Numbered from the stretch's first letter, positions 16,368 to 25,324 are shown. The stretch is 64,000 nt of DNA from Deltaproteobacteria bacterium (GCA_007130885.1 SLRQ01000058.1:1-64000); one strand, 5' to 3'. Program-made: numbers and translations. Notes: generated by a model from the letters alone, not told the origin.

Positions 16368-19262
16368 CTAGTCGGAAATGACGACGATTACCGCGTCTTC
16401 GTGCGAGGCCTCCGTCACCGGGAACTCAATCTCTATGTCCATGCCAAGGTCCAGGCCGGGCAGAGCCGCATTGGTGAGGTTGATGGTAGGCACCGGGATG
16501 CCGGCCAGCACCTCTTGGCCGAAACGGGCAAGGAGATCGGGCATTAGCTCCTGGGCTATGAGATCCTTGAGGTCTTCCTTATGTGTCTCCAGGTCGCCCA
16601 AGGTCGCCAGGATCTCGAGCTCGTTTAGGAGCGGCTCCTCGCTTACCATGAGATGCAGCCGCCCGGTGTCTTCATCGGGCTCGACCTTGAAGGCGAGGTC
16701 GCTGTAGACGGTGGCCTCTACCTGGGAGCCGGCTATCCGCATGCTGAGCAGTAGCTGGGCGGCGCCGAGCTGCAGCTCTAGCTGCTCTGGATCTCCGGTG
16801 CAGGCCGTCATGATGGGCGGCAGGAGCGGGCGTATCTCCATCCACAACGAATCGATTATGCCTTCCAGGTCGTCGGGCTCGATCTCGCCGCTCAGCCCGC
16901 CGTTGTACCAGCCCACCAGCAACGCATGGTTCACGAGGTCGAGGTCGAACCCGGCCGCCATGCGGCGGTCGGTGGGTAGAGCCGCGAGCGTTCCACTGCC
17001 CGCGCAATCGCCTCGAAGGAGCACACCACGGGGCTCAGGGATGTTCGGATGTAGGTCCCGGGTGGTTTGCATGGAGCTGGCGTAACCAATCCGTCCACCA
17101 ATGTGGCTGAAGTTCACCGCGGAGAAGTACTGAGAGATGACCACGCTCATGTCTTCCCCGCCGGGCATCACCGCCGGCCAGAGAACGCTCTGGTCCTTTT
17201 GGGCGAGGCTGTTGAAGATCTCTTCGAGTAAGCTGTCGATGCTAAGCGGGCAGTCGTCCGCCGATGCGTCTTCGCAAACAATCAGGTCTTCCAGGGCGTC
17301 GGCCACCAAAACCTGAAGCAATGTCAGCAGCTCCGAGAGAATGGGGTCCAGCAAGCCCGCTGGGTTGCCAATGCTGACCTCGCCCAGGTCTATGGTGATA
17401 TAGCCATCGAAAAACTCGACCTCACTGAGATCGATTATGATGTCGTCATCGCTTTCTATTTCGATTCCCTGACCAAGGAAGTCGAGAAGCGGCTGGTGAT
17501 CGTGGGCCTGCAGCCTGACCCTGACTCGTCCGTCATCGGTAGTTTCGAATACCAAACGCCCGGATATGCGCACCTGATCGAATTTTGCCTTGGCGCCGGT
17601 GAAGACGGAGGGGTCGGCGAACGCCAGGGGCTCTTCCCGGCAGATATAGCCTCGGAAGTTGGTGTCCCATCCCGCTAGGAGGTCCAGAGCGGTGTCGATC
17701 CTCTGAAGTACTCCGGTGCTGCCGCAGGCGTCGGCCGTGACGTCTTCCTCGGGGTCTTTGTCCCGGTTCCACACCCCGTTGTCCTCATGGTAGCTTTTGT
17801 CGAGCGTGAAGAACAAACTGACCTCGACGTCGATGCGGATCTCCAGATGAACGGTAAGTCCGGCGTCTTGGTCTCCATCGGGCCGGAGGTAGGCCACGAG
17901 ATCGAGGCCGCCGTCGACCGACCGCAGGCCAAGCTGTCCTTGACCCGGATCTCCCATCTCCGCGCGGCCGATCTCGACCGAAAGTGTGTTCACGCTGATG
18001 GTGTAATCTCCCCGCAGCACGAAGCTGCCGTGGATTCGGTGCCTGTCGTTGAGGATTGGAGACACCGCGGGGATATTGATGCGTGTGCTTCCGAGGTTTT
18101 GCTCGAAGAGTTCGTAGGGGCCGTACTCGTACAGCGTTCCGGCTGCTATTTCACTCAAATCAATGTTGTTGAGCACGACCTCCACCATGGTGGCCATGTC
18201 CTCGTACTCTTCGCAAAGATAGAGTCCGCCGTCATCCCAGCCGCAGTCGCGATGACCCGAATCGATGACTTCCTGGCTCAGATGCACTCCGAGCCCGCCT
18301 GGCACCTTGGCATCGGCCGAGTCTTCCTCGAGCGGCAGCCAGACCGGGCTATGGTACACGCTGGTGAAAGCCTCGGCGCGGTGACCGGCTTCGTCCATGG
18401 CCAGCGCGGCGATGTGGTTGAGCCCGTGCGCGGGATCGAGATCAATCGAAAACGAACCGTCCTGCTCCACATCCACGTCGATGCCGTTGACGGTCAGGCT
18501 TGCGAGGCCGCTTACCTCGTCGCGCGCGGTGCCGGTAACTGTTATGACATCGCCATCGAGGCTCTCGCCGCGATCGGGGCTCGTCAGCTCCAGCAACGGC
18601 GGCTCGCTGTCGCAAATCAACACCCGGACCTCGGAAGCAATATCGTAGGGCTCGCCCAAAGCGACCGATACTTCATAGATGCCGTCGTCCTCGAACGAGA
18701 AGCTGTACAGGCCTGTACCCTCCTCGTGATCGGTGAGACCGGCGGCGGGCACGTCCCACTCCAAGTCTTCGGCGGCCCGCTCGATGATGTTGTCATGTAT
18801 GTCGTAGACGTGGGCGGTGAGGGTTACGTCGTCGCCGACTCTATAAAACGCTTGATCCGGGTCCACATAAAGTCCGAGCCGGTAAGGGTCCTCGGTCTCG
18901 ACCGTCAGGTGGTCCGGAATTTGCGCGTATTCCACGGTGATCTCTTCGATGCCGCATCGCACCTCGTACTCGCCCGGACTAATACCGCCAATGGTGACCC
19001 CTTCGACACTGAGGCCTTCGAGCGGCTCGACATAGGTCCTGTAGGTCTCCGGGTGCTGTACCTGGAAGCCGGGTTCGGCTTGCAGGATGCAGGTCACCGT
19101 CGTTCGTCCTCCCGCCCTAATGACGTTGTCGGACAGGCGCGCCTCCACTGCTACGACCGGGCCGTACTCGATCCGGTGAAGGTCTTCCTCTTCGCAGGAG
19201 CAGGCGAAAAGGCCGAGCAAAAAGAGAATCGAGCAAATCGACGCGACGTTGTTCCACCGCAT
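16368..19262 (-). CDS. Large Ig-like-domain lipoprotein
   Basis: 964 residues starting MRWNNVASICSILFLLGLFACSC, a lipoprotein signal with GGAG 6 bases upstream of this ATG. A GTG 4 codons earlier is possible. The first 300 residues contain two or three Ig-like or bacterial-cadherin-like segments (NVIRAGGRTTVTCI, FYRVGDDVTLTAHVYD, GDVITVTGTARDEVSGLASL). The rest, 650 residues, is acidic, rich in beta and amphipathic segments, and I do not recognise it. Paired Cys are scattered through it (DDCPLSID, LRGDCAGSG). The role is unknown; the architecture fits a cell-surface or outer-membrane-anchored protein. Confidence 0.7.
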   Translation of the reverse strand: MRWNNVASICSILFLLGLFACSCEEEDLHRIEYGPVVAVEARLSDNVIRAGGRTTVTCILQAEPGFQVQHPETYRTYVEPLEGLSVEGVTIGGISPGEYEVRCGIEEITVEYAQIPDHLTVETEDPYRLGLYVDPDQAFYRVGDDVTLTAHVYDIHDNIIERAAEDLEWDVPAAGLTDHEEGTGLYSFSFEDDGIYEVSVALGEPYDIASEVRVLICDSEPPLLELTSPDRGESLDGDVITVTGTARDEVSGLASLTVNGIDVDVEQDGSFSIDLDPAHGLNHIAALAMDEAGHRAEAFTSVYHSPVWLPLEEDSADAKVPGGLGVHLSQEVIDSGHRDCGWDDGGLYLCEEYEDMATMVEVVLNNIDLSEIAAGTLYEYGPYELFEQNLGSTRINIPAVSPILNDRHRIHGSFVLRGDYTISVNTLSVEIGRAEMGDPGQGQLGLRSVDGGLDLVAYLRPDGDQDAGLTVHLEIRIDVEVSLFFTLDKSYHEDNGVWNRDKDPEEDVTADACGSTGVLQRIDTALDLLAGWDTNFRGYICREEPLAFADPSVFTGAKAKFDQVRISGRLVFETTDDGRVRVRLQAHDHQPLLDFLGQGIEIESDDDIIIDLSEVEFFDGYITIDLGEVSIGNPAGLLDPILSELLTLLQVLVADALEDLIVCEDASADDCPLSIDSLLEEIFNSLAQKDQSVLWPAVMPGGEDMSVVISQYFSAVNFSHIGGRIGYASSMQTTRDLHPNIPEPRGVLLRGDCAGSGTLAALPTDRRMAAGFDLDLVNHALLVGWYNGGLSGEIEPDDLEGIIDSLWMEIRPLLPPIMTACTGDPEQLELQLGAAQLLLSMRIAGSQVEATVYSDLAFKVEPDEDTGRLHLMVSEEPLLNELEILATLGDLETHKEDLKDLIAQELMPDLLARFGQEVLAGIPVPTINLTNAALPGLDLGMDIEIEFPVTEASHEDAVIVVISD

Positions 19263-19615
19263 GGCAGTCTCCACCGTCTTTGGATTCTAGGGGTCGAAAC
19301 CAGCCCCTTATTGCCTCTTTCGCCTCGCGTCTAGTTCCCGAAGGTCACAGCGAGCTAAGAGTAAACGTATTCAAGCACTTCCCCAAAGATGGCATCCTGC
19401 CAGATTGCGTGAAGAACGACAACAGGAACCTGACCAGGAAGGAACCTGAACAGGAACCATCCGCGCTGTGAGCCGGGCCCTATGATAAGCGGGTCAGATG
19501 AATAGGCCCCTACTGCGACGTCCTTTGGGGCATCGGTGATAACGCGAAGACCTTTCAATAGTCCGAAGAAGAAGGCCTGGAGGCGATTCGGCTAGATGTG
19601 CCCCCCAAAAAAGGA

Positions 19616-19633
19616 ACTCGTACCGGGACTAGT
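19616..19633. repeat. Degenerate copy of the 18-bp palindrome
   Basis: ACTCGTACCGGGACTAGT is a two-mismatch version of the perfect palindrome at 32828-32845. In both places it lies near GGCACCTGTTC repeats and close to a rhodanese lipoprotein gene. Confidence 0.6.
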
Positions 19634-19640
19634 TGGCGCC

Positions 19641-19731
19641 CGCCTCCACTCGCCTGGCACCTGTTCCGCCTCCACTCGCCTGGCACCTGTTCCGCCTCCA
19701 CTCGCCTGGCACCTGTTCCGGGCACCTGTTC
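19641..19731. repeat. Three tandem 26-bp repeats plus a partial copy
   Basis: The 26-bp unit begins CGCCTCCACTCGCCTGGCAC and ends CTGTTC. Identical copies occupy 19641-19666, 19667-19692 and 19693-19718, followed by a partial GGCACCTGTTC at 19721-19731. A related block is at 32731-32776. This looks like a dispersed REP-like element. No transposase is present in the window. Confidence 0.85.
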
Positions 19732-19923
19732 CGGCAGGAAAGCGTCTCGGCGTCGTGGACGCGCCTCGCGCCGAGGATGAGCCATGAGACGCCGAGGAGT
19801 CGTCAGCCTCGACGGAGCAAGGGTCGGCATCATCGAGGAGAACCCACATCTCGAGCTATACAAGTCAGGGTCTGGCGCGGAGGCGCAGAGACGCGGAGGA
19901 GGGTGAATGGGAAGCGGGCCACC

Positions 19924-20490
19924 TCATTCCAGCTCGTATCCGGCTTCGGTCCAGGCCTGGACGCCGCCGTCGAGGTAGGAGATGCTGGTGTAGCCTTTCG
20001 CGCGCAGGCTCTGTATGGCCTCGAAGGATCTCGGGATGGTGCGGCAGTAGACGACCACGCGCCTGTTGAGATCGGGACCGATCTTCTCGGCCAGGCCCTC
20101 GGGATCTTCGTTGCAGACCGAGCCGTCCGTACCGGGGATGATGCCCACGGGCGGCATGCGCACGTTGAGCAGAAGGAAGTCCTTGTCTTGCAGCGCCTCG
20201 TGCAGCTCCTCCGGAGAGAGAGCGCTGACGCCGATGCAACTGCCGTCCACGCATTGCTGGCCGGAAAAGCATTGGATTCCGCAAGACCCGCAGTGGCTCA
20301 GGCAGCTTGCTAGGTCGACGCACTCCCCGTCGCATTGCTCGAGGTTGCCCTCACAGATGGGCTCGGCCGGCTCCGACTGGCTGTTGTTGTCATCGTGGCC
20401 TTCATTGTGAATGCATCCCACCGCCGGAGCCGCGATGAGGGCGACGGCTCCCATCCACGCGAGCATTCGAAACGTATGTTCAAAAGTCAT
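19924..20490 (-). CDS. Rhodanese-domain lipoprotein (copy 1)
   Basis: 188 residues with signal peptide MTFEHTFRMLAWMGAVALIA, a probable lipobox ending PAVGC, and GGAGCC 8 bases upstream of the ATG. A Cys-rich linker (CDGECVDLASCLSHCGSCG) leads to a single rhodanese domain: LSPEELHEALQDKDFLLLNV, VVVYCRTIPRS with the sulfur-carrying Cys, and YLDGGVQAWTEAGYE. It would act in the envelope, transferring sulfane sulfur or handling oxyanions. It is a paralogue of the protein at 32091-32714 with the same order of signal, Cys-rich linker and rhodanese domain. It is divergent from the VKOR-DsbA gene, and dispersed repeats flank both sides. Confidence 0.85.
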   Translation of the reverse strand: MTFEHTFRMLAWMGAVALIAAPAVGCIHNEGHDDNNSQSEPAEPICEGNLEQCDGECVDLASCLSHCGSCGIQCFSGQQCVDGSCIGVSALSPEELHEALQDKDFLLLNVRMPPVGIIPGTDGSVCNEDPEGLAEKIGPDLNRRVVVYCRTIPRSFEAIQSLRAKGYTSISYLDGGVQAWTEAGYELE

Positions 20491-20835
20491 TGCAAGGCTC
20501 CATTCCAGCAGTCTCGTTGCAGGATAATGTTGCCGCCAGTCCGCGTGTCAAGCCGCAAGCCGGCTGAGCTATCCCCTCTATCGTCCGAGTTGCTTGGCGG
20601 TGGAATCCCGAGGCACTTCGATCGTTTGGGGCTCAATCTGAAGGCGAGAGAGAGCCGGAGTGCAAAGTAGGCCGGTTTGAATCAGGTATTGGGCGAGGGA
20701 GCGCGGAATGGCGAGCGTGGGGAGTGGTGGGCGGGGGTGGGGATCGAGGCATGTTTCTCCCAGGGTCGAGGCGCCGGTTTCAGGCGTAACCGGTGCGAAT
20801 CCATCGAATTTTGGATCTCGAGGAAACGATACGGC
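20491..20835. other. Intergenic region between rhodanese and VKOR genes
   Basis: It holds the 62-base dispersed segment at 20571-20632 and the presumed minus-strand promoter of the rhodanese gene. A weak frame crosses 20677-20865 but has no family motif. The right edge is the TTGGCCAA promoter described separately. Confidence 0.5.
20571..20632 (+). repeat. Dispersed 62-bp conserved segment, copy A
   Basis: This begins ATCCCCTCTATCGTCCGAGT and matches the reverse complement of 32961-33022 with about six to eight differences. In one frame it encodes IPSIVRVAWRWNPE, against IPSIVRVAWRRNPE in the other copy, so it may be a remnant of a short coding element. Confidence 0.75.
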
Positions 20836-20863
20836 TTGACATTTTGGCCAAGTGCGACATTAT
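20836..20863 (+). promoter_or_regulatory. Promoter with TTGGCCAA operator before the VKOR-DsbA gene
   Basis: TTGACA at 20836-20841, a 16-base spacer carrying the palindrome TTGGCCAA at 20844-20851, and CATTAT at 20858-20863. The downstream half TGCGACATTATG is nearly identical to the site at 28774-28801. Transcription from here would start near 20870. That rules out the longer start at 20793 and supports the ATG at 20925. Confidence 0.75.
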
Positions 20864-20924
20864 GATTGCGTCGACGCAGCCAAGGGAAAGCTCATTTTCG
20901 AACGCGAGAATAAGGATCGTGACG

Positions 20925-22394
20925 ATGTATGGACGGAAAAGGAGAGGCTCGGGCCCGACGTTGGCTAATCCCGGCCGAGAGCTGGAACAAAACAGCGAGT
21001 GCCCTGCTCTCGGAGGCAAGGATGTACCAGCTCCCGCGAATGGGGGTCTCCCGCACGGCGAAGGCTCTCGTTCCGGGGAGGCGCACGAAAAGCGGGGGCG
21101 GCTGCTTCGTGGGCATGAGGTGCCGCTCGGAGCGGTTTGCTCCGTTCTTTTTGCCGCTCTCTCCTGGCTCCCGGGGAAGGATCGTTCATCGAGCCCCTCG
21201 GGTAAGGCCCCCCGTGCTCCTCTAATCGCAATCATAGTTCTGGCCGCCGTCGGCATGGCGGTCATGATCCAGCTCACCTACACGCACTGGGCCGCCGCGG
21301 ACCCTAGCTTTGCCAGCTTTTGCCCCGGCGCCGGCGCGGCGGGTGTTGATTGCGACGACGTCGCGCGCAGTGAGTACTCGGAGCTTTTCGGGGTTCCAAT
21401 ATCGTTTTGGGGCTTGCTCGCATACATGGGCATCATCGCCGTCGCGGCTTGGACGCTGCGCTCGTTTAGGGGAAAGGCCCATGTTGGAGCCGGCTTGGGG
21501 CTCCTGAGCGTTACAGCCGTGGGCTCGGTCGTTACGTCGGTGGCGCTCGGCTACATCGCGCACTATCTCATCGAGGCGGTTTGTAGCTGGTGCACGGCAG
21601 GCTATGTCATCAATGCGTCGATAGCCGTTGCCGTATTCACCTCTCTCTGGAAGCTGCGCATGAACCCGCTGGAGGCGCTCGGCCGAGACCTCGGCTTTTT
21701 CGTGCAAAGACCCGCCGTTACCGCGTCGTTTTGCGGGGGCGGCGCGGTGGTGGCGGCGGCTACACTCTTGTTGTACCCGACTCCCACCCCGGTCGGCGAC
21801 GGTGAGGTCGAGCTGCCGGAGCGAATCGAGATCGGTGTGGACGGCATGCCGGACCCGGTCCGGGAGGAGGCACCTTTCAAGGGCCCGGAGGATGCCGTCG
21901 TCACGATAGTCGAGTTCACCGATTACCAGTGCCCGATCTGTAAAAGGGCGAGCGCTCATATGTCCCGGGTTCTGGAGCCATATGAGGGCGAGTATCGAAT
22001 AATGCATCGCTACTTCCCTCTCGATCACGCCTGTAATCCGCTCGTGCCGGCGAGGCCGGGCCAGCATTCCTGCCAAGCGTCGCTCTACACGATATGCGCG
22101 ATGGAGCAGGACAAGTTCTGGGAGATGAACCGCCTGGTGTTCGGGAGCCGGGAACCGCTCGAGGAGGCGCACTTGCGGAAGCTGGCCGAGCGGGCGGGCT
22201 GTGATCTCGACCTCTTGGACGAGTGCCTTGCCGCCGACCGGCCCGAAGAGCATCTAGAGCGCGACATTCAGGACGGCATCGACCTGGATATCAAGGGGAC
22301 GCCCACCTTCTTCTTCAACGGCCGAAGAGTGGTGGGGCTGCCCTCCGAGGAGGTCGTGCGGCGCATCTTCGAGGAGGAGCTGGAAGGCTCCTAA
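20925..22394 (+). CDS. Vitamin K epoxide reductase-DsbA fusion
   Basis: 489 residues from the ATG at 20925. AAGGA lies 8 bases upstream, and this is the first good start after the promoter at 20836. After an unusual Arg/Gly-rich N-terminus come four to five membrane segments with VKOR signatures: loop Cys in FCPGAG and GVDCDDV, the segment SELFGVPISFWGLLAYMG, and the active CxxC in EAVCSWCTAGYV. A second hydrophobic segment leads to a periplasmic DsbA-like domain with YQCPICKRAS (CPIC) and cis-Pro IKGTPTFFFNG. The pair forms disulfides in exported proteins, passing electrons to quinone. The Cys-rich lipoproteins encoded nearby are plausible substrates. Promoter sharing with the arsR-like cluster suggests induced expression. 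Confidence 0.9.
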   Translation: MYGRKRRGSGPTLANPGRELEQNSECPALGGKDVPAPANGGLPHGEGSRSGEAHEKRGRLLRGHEVPLGAVCSVLFAALSWLPGKDRSSSPSGKAPRAPLIAIIVLAAVGMAVMIQLTYTHWAAADPSFASFCPGAGAAGVDCDDVARSEYSELFGVPISFWGLLAYMGIIAVAAWTLRSFRGKAHVGAGLGLLSVTAVGSVVTSVALGYIAHYLIEAVCSWCTAGYVINASIAVAVFTSLWKLRMNPLEALGRDLGFFVQRPAVTASFCGGGAVVAAATLLLYPTPTPVGDGEVELPERIEIGVDGMPDPVREEAPFKGPEDAVVTIVEFTDYQCPICKRASAHMSRVLEPYEGEYRIMHRYFPLDHACNPLVPARPGQHSCQASLYTICAMEQDKFWEMNRLVFGSREPLEEAHLRKLAERAGCDLDLLDECLAADRPEEHLERDIQDGIDLDIKGTPTFFFNGRRVVGLPSEEVVRRIFEEELEGS

Positions 22395-22509
22395 AAGTAG
22401 CGCTCCTCCGCGAGAACGTCGTGCGTCCTTTGCCAATTAGTCGATCGACTTTTGAGACACGACTAGATCGTCTGCACCGAACCCGAAGTTTCGCGAAACG
22501 AAAAATGCG

Positions 22510-22648
22510 CCAAGTGAGAGAGACGACCCATCACGAGGATGGCGCCTCCACGTCGATGGGCGCTGTTTCTCTCGAGCACGTTATCGTCGATCGTGACCTC
22601 GACTTCGGTGCCGAAGTTGTAGATCCCGATTGCGCCGCCGCTGCCATC
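22510..22648 (-). pseudogene. Remnant of a polymorphic beta-helix (PMP-repeat) protein
   Basis: Read on the minus strand, the stretch gives DGSGGAIGIYNFGTEVEV, then TIDDNVLERNSAHRRGGAI. The pattern GGAI-Y-N, T-I-D-N, N-S-A, GGAI is the repeat of polymorphic outer-membrane and right-handed beta-helix proteins. The frame is short and bounded by non-homologous sequence without a start, so it is called a decayed fragment. It sits with another decayed gene just downstream. Confidence 0.45.
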
Positions 22649-22711
22649 CCGGGGCGAGGGACGAGATCTCTTGTGGCTCTCGACGCTTGATGCTACCCAA
22701 GCAGCACAGCC

Positions 22712-22889
22712 TATGAAGCCACGCTACGTCGACATAGGCATCTGCGGTCTCTCATGCCGTCTTTGCCCCCGCTTCCACACCGAAGGCGCGAGCCGGTCCC
22801 TCGGTTGCAAGATTCGACGAGATTGCGAGCAGGCACGCGATCCAGCTTGCTCTGCGGAAATGAGGATTGGAATTGCCTCCGACTAAGAC
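22712..22889 (+). pseudogene. Decayed DUF3795 (Cys-rich) gene
   Basis: From the ATG at 22712 the frame reads MKPRYVDIGICGLSCRLCPR, then FHTEGASRSLGCK. That is the start of a DUF3795 protein, which normally continues with a Cys cluster ending near CAVKKKGIEFC. Here the frame drifts after GCK and stops at 22884-22886. A similar ending (LLCGNEDWNCLR) appears in a different frame around 22850-22885, indicating at least one indel. As I recall, DUF3795 genes often sit beside ATC-hydrolase-like genes, as here. Confidence 0.55.
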
Positions 22890-23613
22890 CCACACTGAAT
22901 CTTCCGGATACTACGTCAAGCATGAGGGGCGGCTACTGGCGTCGTTAGATAGGACTCTCCAGTTGATGCAGGGGACCCTCGTTAAGGAGTTTGGTGAGAG
23001 CATAACCGAAACCCTGAAGCATCAAATACGCGAAGAGTTTGCAAGTCTGATTCCCGAGATCCCTCGAGGAAAAGGGGCGCGAGCCCGCATGTTCAATAAG
23101 TTTCTCATCATCACGACGCAGTTTCTTGCTGCCTATAAGGTGCTGATTAGATACGGATGGGAGCCGCGGGATATCTGGCCTTTGTGCCATGAGGCTCTTC
23201 GCATGAATCTAGAGGCGATACCTGCATGGAAGCGTGGGGCCACCAGTTTCTTCTGGAATTCCCTTTTTGTCAGGATTCTAAAGAAGAGAGGTGAGCGCGA
23301 AATCAAGGAAGAGCTGTGTGGTTTCGATCTCGAGTATCTGGCAGGAAATAGTGGGGATTTCGATGTTGGTATCAATTACACGCGCTGCGGCAATATCGAT
23401 TTTTTGAAGAAACACGGGGGCGAAGCACTGGCGCCTTTCATTTGCTTGTCGGACATGGCTTTGAGCGATGCTTTCGGGTGGGGGCTTGTGAGAACTCAGA
23501 CACTCGCTGATGGGTGCTCGCATTGCGACTTTCGCTTCAAAAGCGGCTCGTCAACGAGGATCACCTCGAAGACCCCCGAGGTTCAGGAGTTCATTGACTC
23601 ACTCGAGTCTTGA
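22867..23613 (+). CDS. L-2-amino-thiazoline-4-carboxylic acid hydrolase-like protein
   Basis: 248 residues, soluble, no signal peptide. The C-terminal part has INYTRCGNIDFLKKHGGEAL, FICLSDMALSDAFGWGLVRT and ADGCSHCDFRFK, the Cys-bearing core of the ATC-hydrolase family (PF14196-type). Members open a thiazoline ring toward cysteine in some bacteria, but most homologues are uncharacterised. The start is a TTG at 22867 with GAGGA immediately in front, so the true start is doubtful. It may once have been translated with, or fused to, the decayed DUF3795 gene. The transcript could extend from the upstream VKOR gene. Confidence 0.75.
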   Translation: MELPPTKTHTESSGYYVKHEGRLLASLDRTLQLMQGTLVKEFGESITETLKHQIREEFASLIPEIPRGKGARARMFNKFLIITTQFLAAYKVLIRYGWEPRDIWPLCHEALRMNLEAIPAWKRGATSFFWNSLFVRILKKRGEREIKEELCGFDLEYLAGNSGDFDVGINYTRCGNIDFLKKHGGEALAPFICLSDMALSDAFGWGLVRTQTLADGCSHCDFRFKSGSSTRITSKTPEVQEFIDSLES

Positions 23614-23821
23614 AATGGTCAGCTCGTTGAAAGAATAATCAGCCTCTTCGACGCGAATGGTGCGGGAGCGGATCTAGTCGGCATTTCGGTCGTACCAAGA
23701 CCGCAGGCCCATGTCATCTGCAACCGGTCGACTCTCTCTCCCGGCCTATCCCCCAGAAACTGCATATCTCCCGCCGAGGCGCCGTAGCATGACGCGAGCA
23801 CCGGATGCTCGCTTGCAAGGG

Positions 23822-25186
23822 CTAGCCTTGCGCCGCGGCGGCGTCGACCAAGCGGCCCATGAACAGGACCGTACCGGTGGGTCGATCGCGAATCACGAAA
23901 AGGAAGGGGCGATCGAGGCGCACGTTGAAGTAGTCCGCCGGCGCGGAAGTAGCGCCCACCGTGATCGCGGTAGCCGCGGCGGCCTCGGTCCCCTCTTCGT
24001 CCACGATTATGGCGGCCTTGTGGAAGGCTCCGCTGACGTGCAGATCCTCCTCGAGTGCTACCTCGCTCAAACTGCTGAAGTCGGCCTCACCCGGGCTGAA
24101 AGGCAAGGAGTATCCCTCGCCCTCGAATATTCTACGAAGGTCCAGCTCCGAGTCGAACTCGAAGCGCGGCATGGCGAGGGAGCCCTCCATTGGTGTGAGG
24201 GAGTCCATGATGCCCGATAGCCGGTCGGCGTCCAGCCCTGCCTCGAACTCAGCGAAAGAGCCTTCATCGGGAAGAATGAGCACCATGGACAAATCATCAC
24301 CGACATAGAAAAGCTCGACCGCCTCGGCGCCGTCCACCCGCGCGTAGGACGCTCTGTCAATGGTCCCGGACATCATCGGAACATCGGTGCTGCCTCCATC
24401 CAGAGCGGAAAAAGGAGCGTCGCTGGTCACCGCTTCATTGAATGGATGGAGCCAGGCACCCTTGAAGTAGATCGCGTTGGTCAACACCAGCCGCGTCAGG
24501 GGAGTAATGGACCCTTCCGGCAAAAGCTCCTTGATCAGGTCGCGGGTCTTGTAAGCGATGTACTCGTTGATCTCCCGTCTCGCGGCTTCCGCAGCACCGA
24601 CGAAGTCCACGATCCACATCCCCGCGCCGTAATGGCGGGCCAGAAGATCTAGGTACTCCTGGACATAAGGGTACTCGTCAAGGCCCCATAAATCGTTGAC
24701 GATCTCCAGTATCGGGGCCTCGCCCTCGTCTTCACCGGGCTGGTACTCGCCACGAGAAGCCAGCTCGCGGTCCAGGAGGTTTGCCGCCGGATGAAATGAG
24801 CCGGGGTCCATCCGAAAGTGGAGCATATCGGCGATCTCGCCGGCGGTTTCATCCACGGCGCCGGGCCAGAGCATGGCGAAAGCAGTGGAAATACTAAGCG
24901 GCGAGAAGAGAAGGTTCTCTTCGGCCCCTGTGGCTTCCACTCCCTGATGATACATCCACAGTCCGAAGGAAGTGTGGTCCCCGACCAGCTCCGCTAGGTC
25001 CGAATCGCTCGCGGACGGCTCCTCGCGCTCTTTCTCCGACATGAGCTGGGAGACGCTGTCCATGGCCGGAGGGGGCCCGTTCGGGTCTTTGGGGGGCTCA
25101 TCCGACGCGGCCTCGCCGCACCCAAGAGCAAACACGAGGGCAAACAAAAGGGTGATGGGCATCGAAGGCTGCATTACACGAGTCAT
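23822..25186 (-). CDS. Serpin-family lipoprotein
   Basis: 454 residues, signal MTRVMQPSMPITLLFALVFA with lipobox ALGC, and GGGAGA 6 bases upstream of the ATG. Serpin landmarks are in order: LLFSPLSISTAFAMLWPGA, LVLTNAIYFKGAWLHPFN, the hinge VDEEGTEAAAATAITVG, and the end DRPFLFVIRDRPTGTVLFMG. The Ala-rich hinge fits an inhibitory serpin that can insert its reactive loop. The P1 residue cannot be fixed from sequence. Lipid anchoring suggests protection of the cell envelope from exogenous serine or cysteine proteases. It is a single gene between unrelated units. Confidence 0.9.
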   Translation of the reverse strand: MTRVMQPSMPITLLFALVFALGCGEAASDEPPKDPNGPPPAMDSVSQLMSEKEREEPSASDSDLAELVGDHTSFGLWMYHQGVEATGAEENLLFSPLSISTAFAMLWPGAVDETAGEIADMLHFRMDPGSFHPAANLLDRELASRGEYQPGEDEGEAPILEIVNDLWGLDEYPYVQEYLDLLARHYGAGMWIVDFVGAAEAARREINEYIAYKTRDLIKELLPEGSITPLTRLVLTNAIYFKGAWLHPFNEAVTSDAPFSALDGGSTDVPMMSGTIDRASYARVDGAEAVELFYVGDDLSMVLILPDEGSFAEFEAGLDADRLSGIMDSLTPMEGSLAMPRFEFDSELDLRRIFEGEGYSLPFSPGEADFSSLSEVALEEDLHVSGAFHKAAIIVDEEGTEAAAATAITVGATSAPADYFNVRLDRPFLFVIRDRPTGTVLFMGRLVDAAAAQG

Positions 25187-25324
25187 GGGTCTCTCCCGAT
25201 TACGGTCCGCTTGTGTGATCTACCACTTCGACCAGCTCGCCCAGGCTACATGCAGAAAGCAAACCAGCAGCAGAGTCAGATGAATTTTCGGCATGTTAGC
25301 TTATGGAACTATTCTTCGCGCCCC

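Larger units (their letters stand above)
19263..19923. other. Repeat-bearing intergenic region
   Basis: 660 bases with no convincing gene. It holds the degenerate palindrome at 19616-19633, the 26-bp tandem repeats at 19641-19718, and near 19872-19898 a purine-rich motif (GGCGCGGAGGCGCAGAGACG). Around 19428-19457 AGGAACCTG occurs twice. The region separates the Ig-like lipoprotein from the rhodanese lipoprotein and looks like a mobile-repeat insertion zone. Confidence 0.6.

Noticed and set aside
17787..19334. 515-codon plus-strand frame
   Set aside because: It is antisense to the Ig-like lipoprotein. It has no start signal or family motif.
20793..20924. Upstream extension of the VKOR-DsbA gene
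   Set aside because: It would begin before the promoter at 20836-20863. The ATG at 20925 has a good ribosome site.
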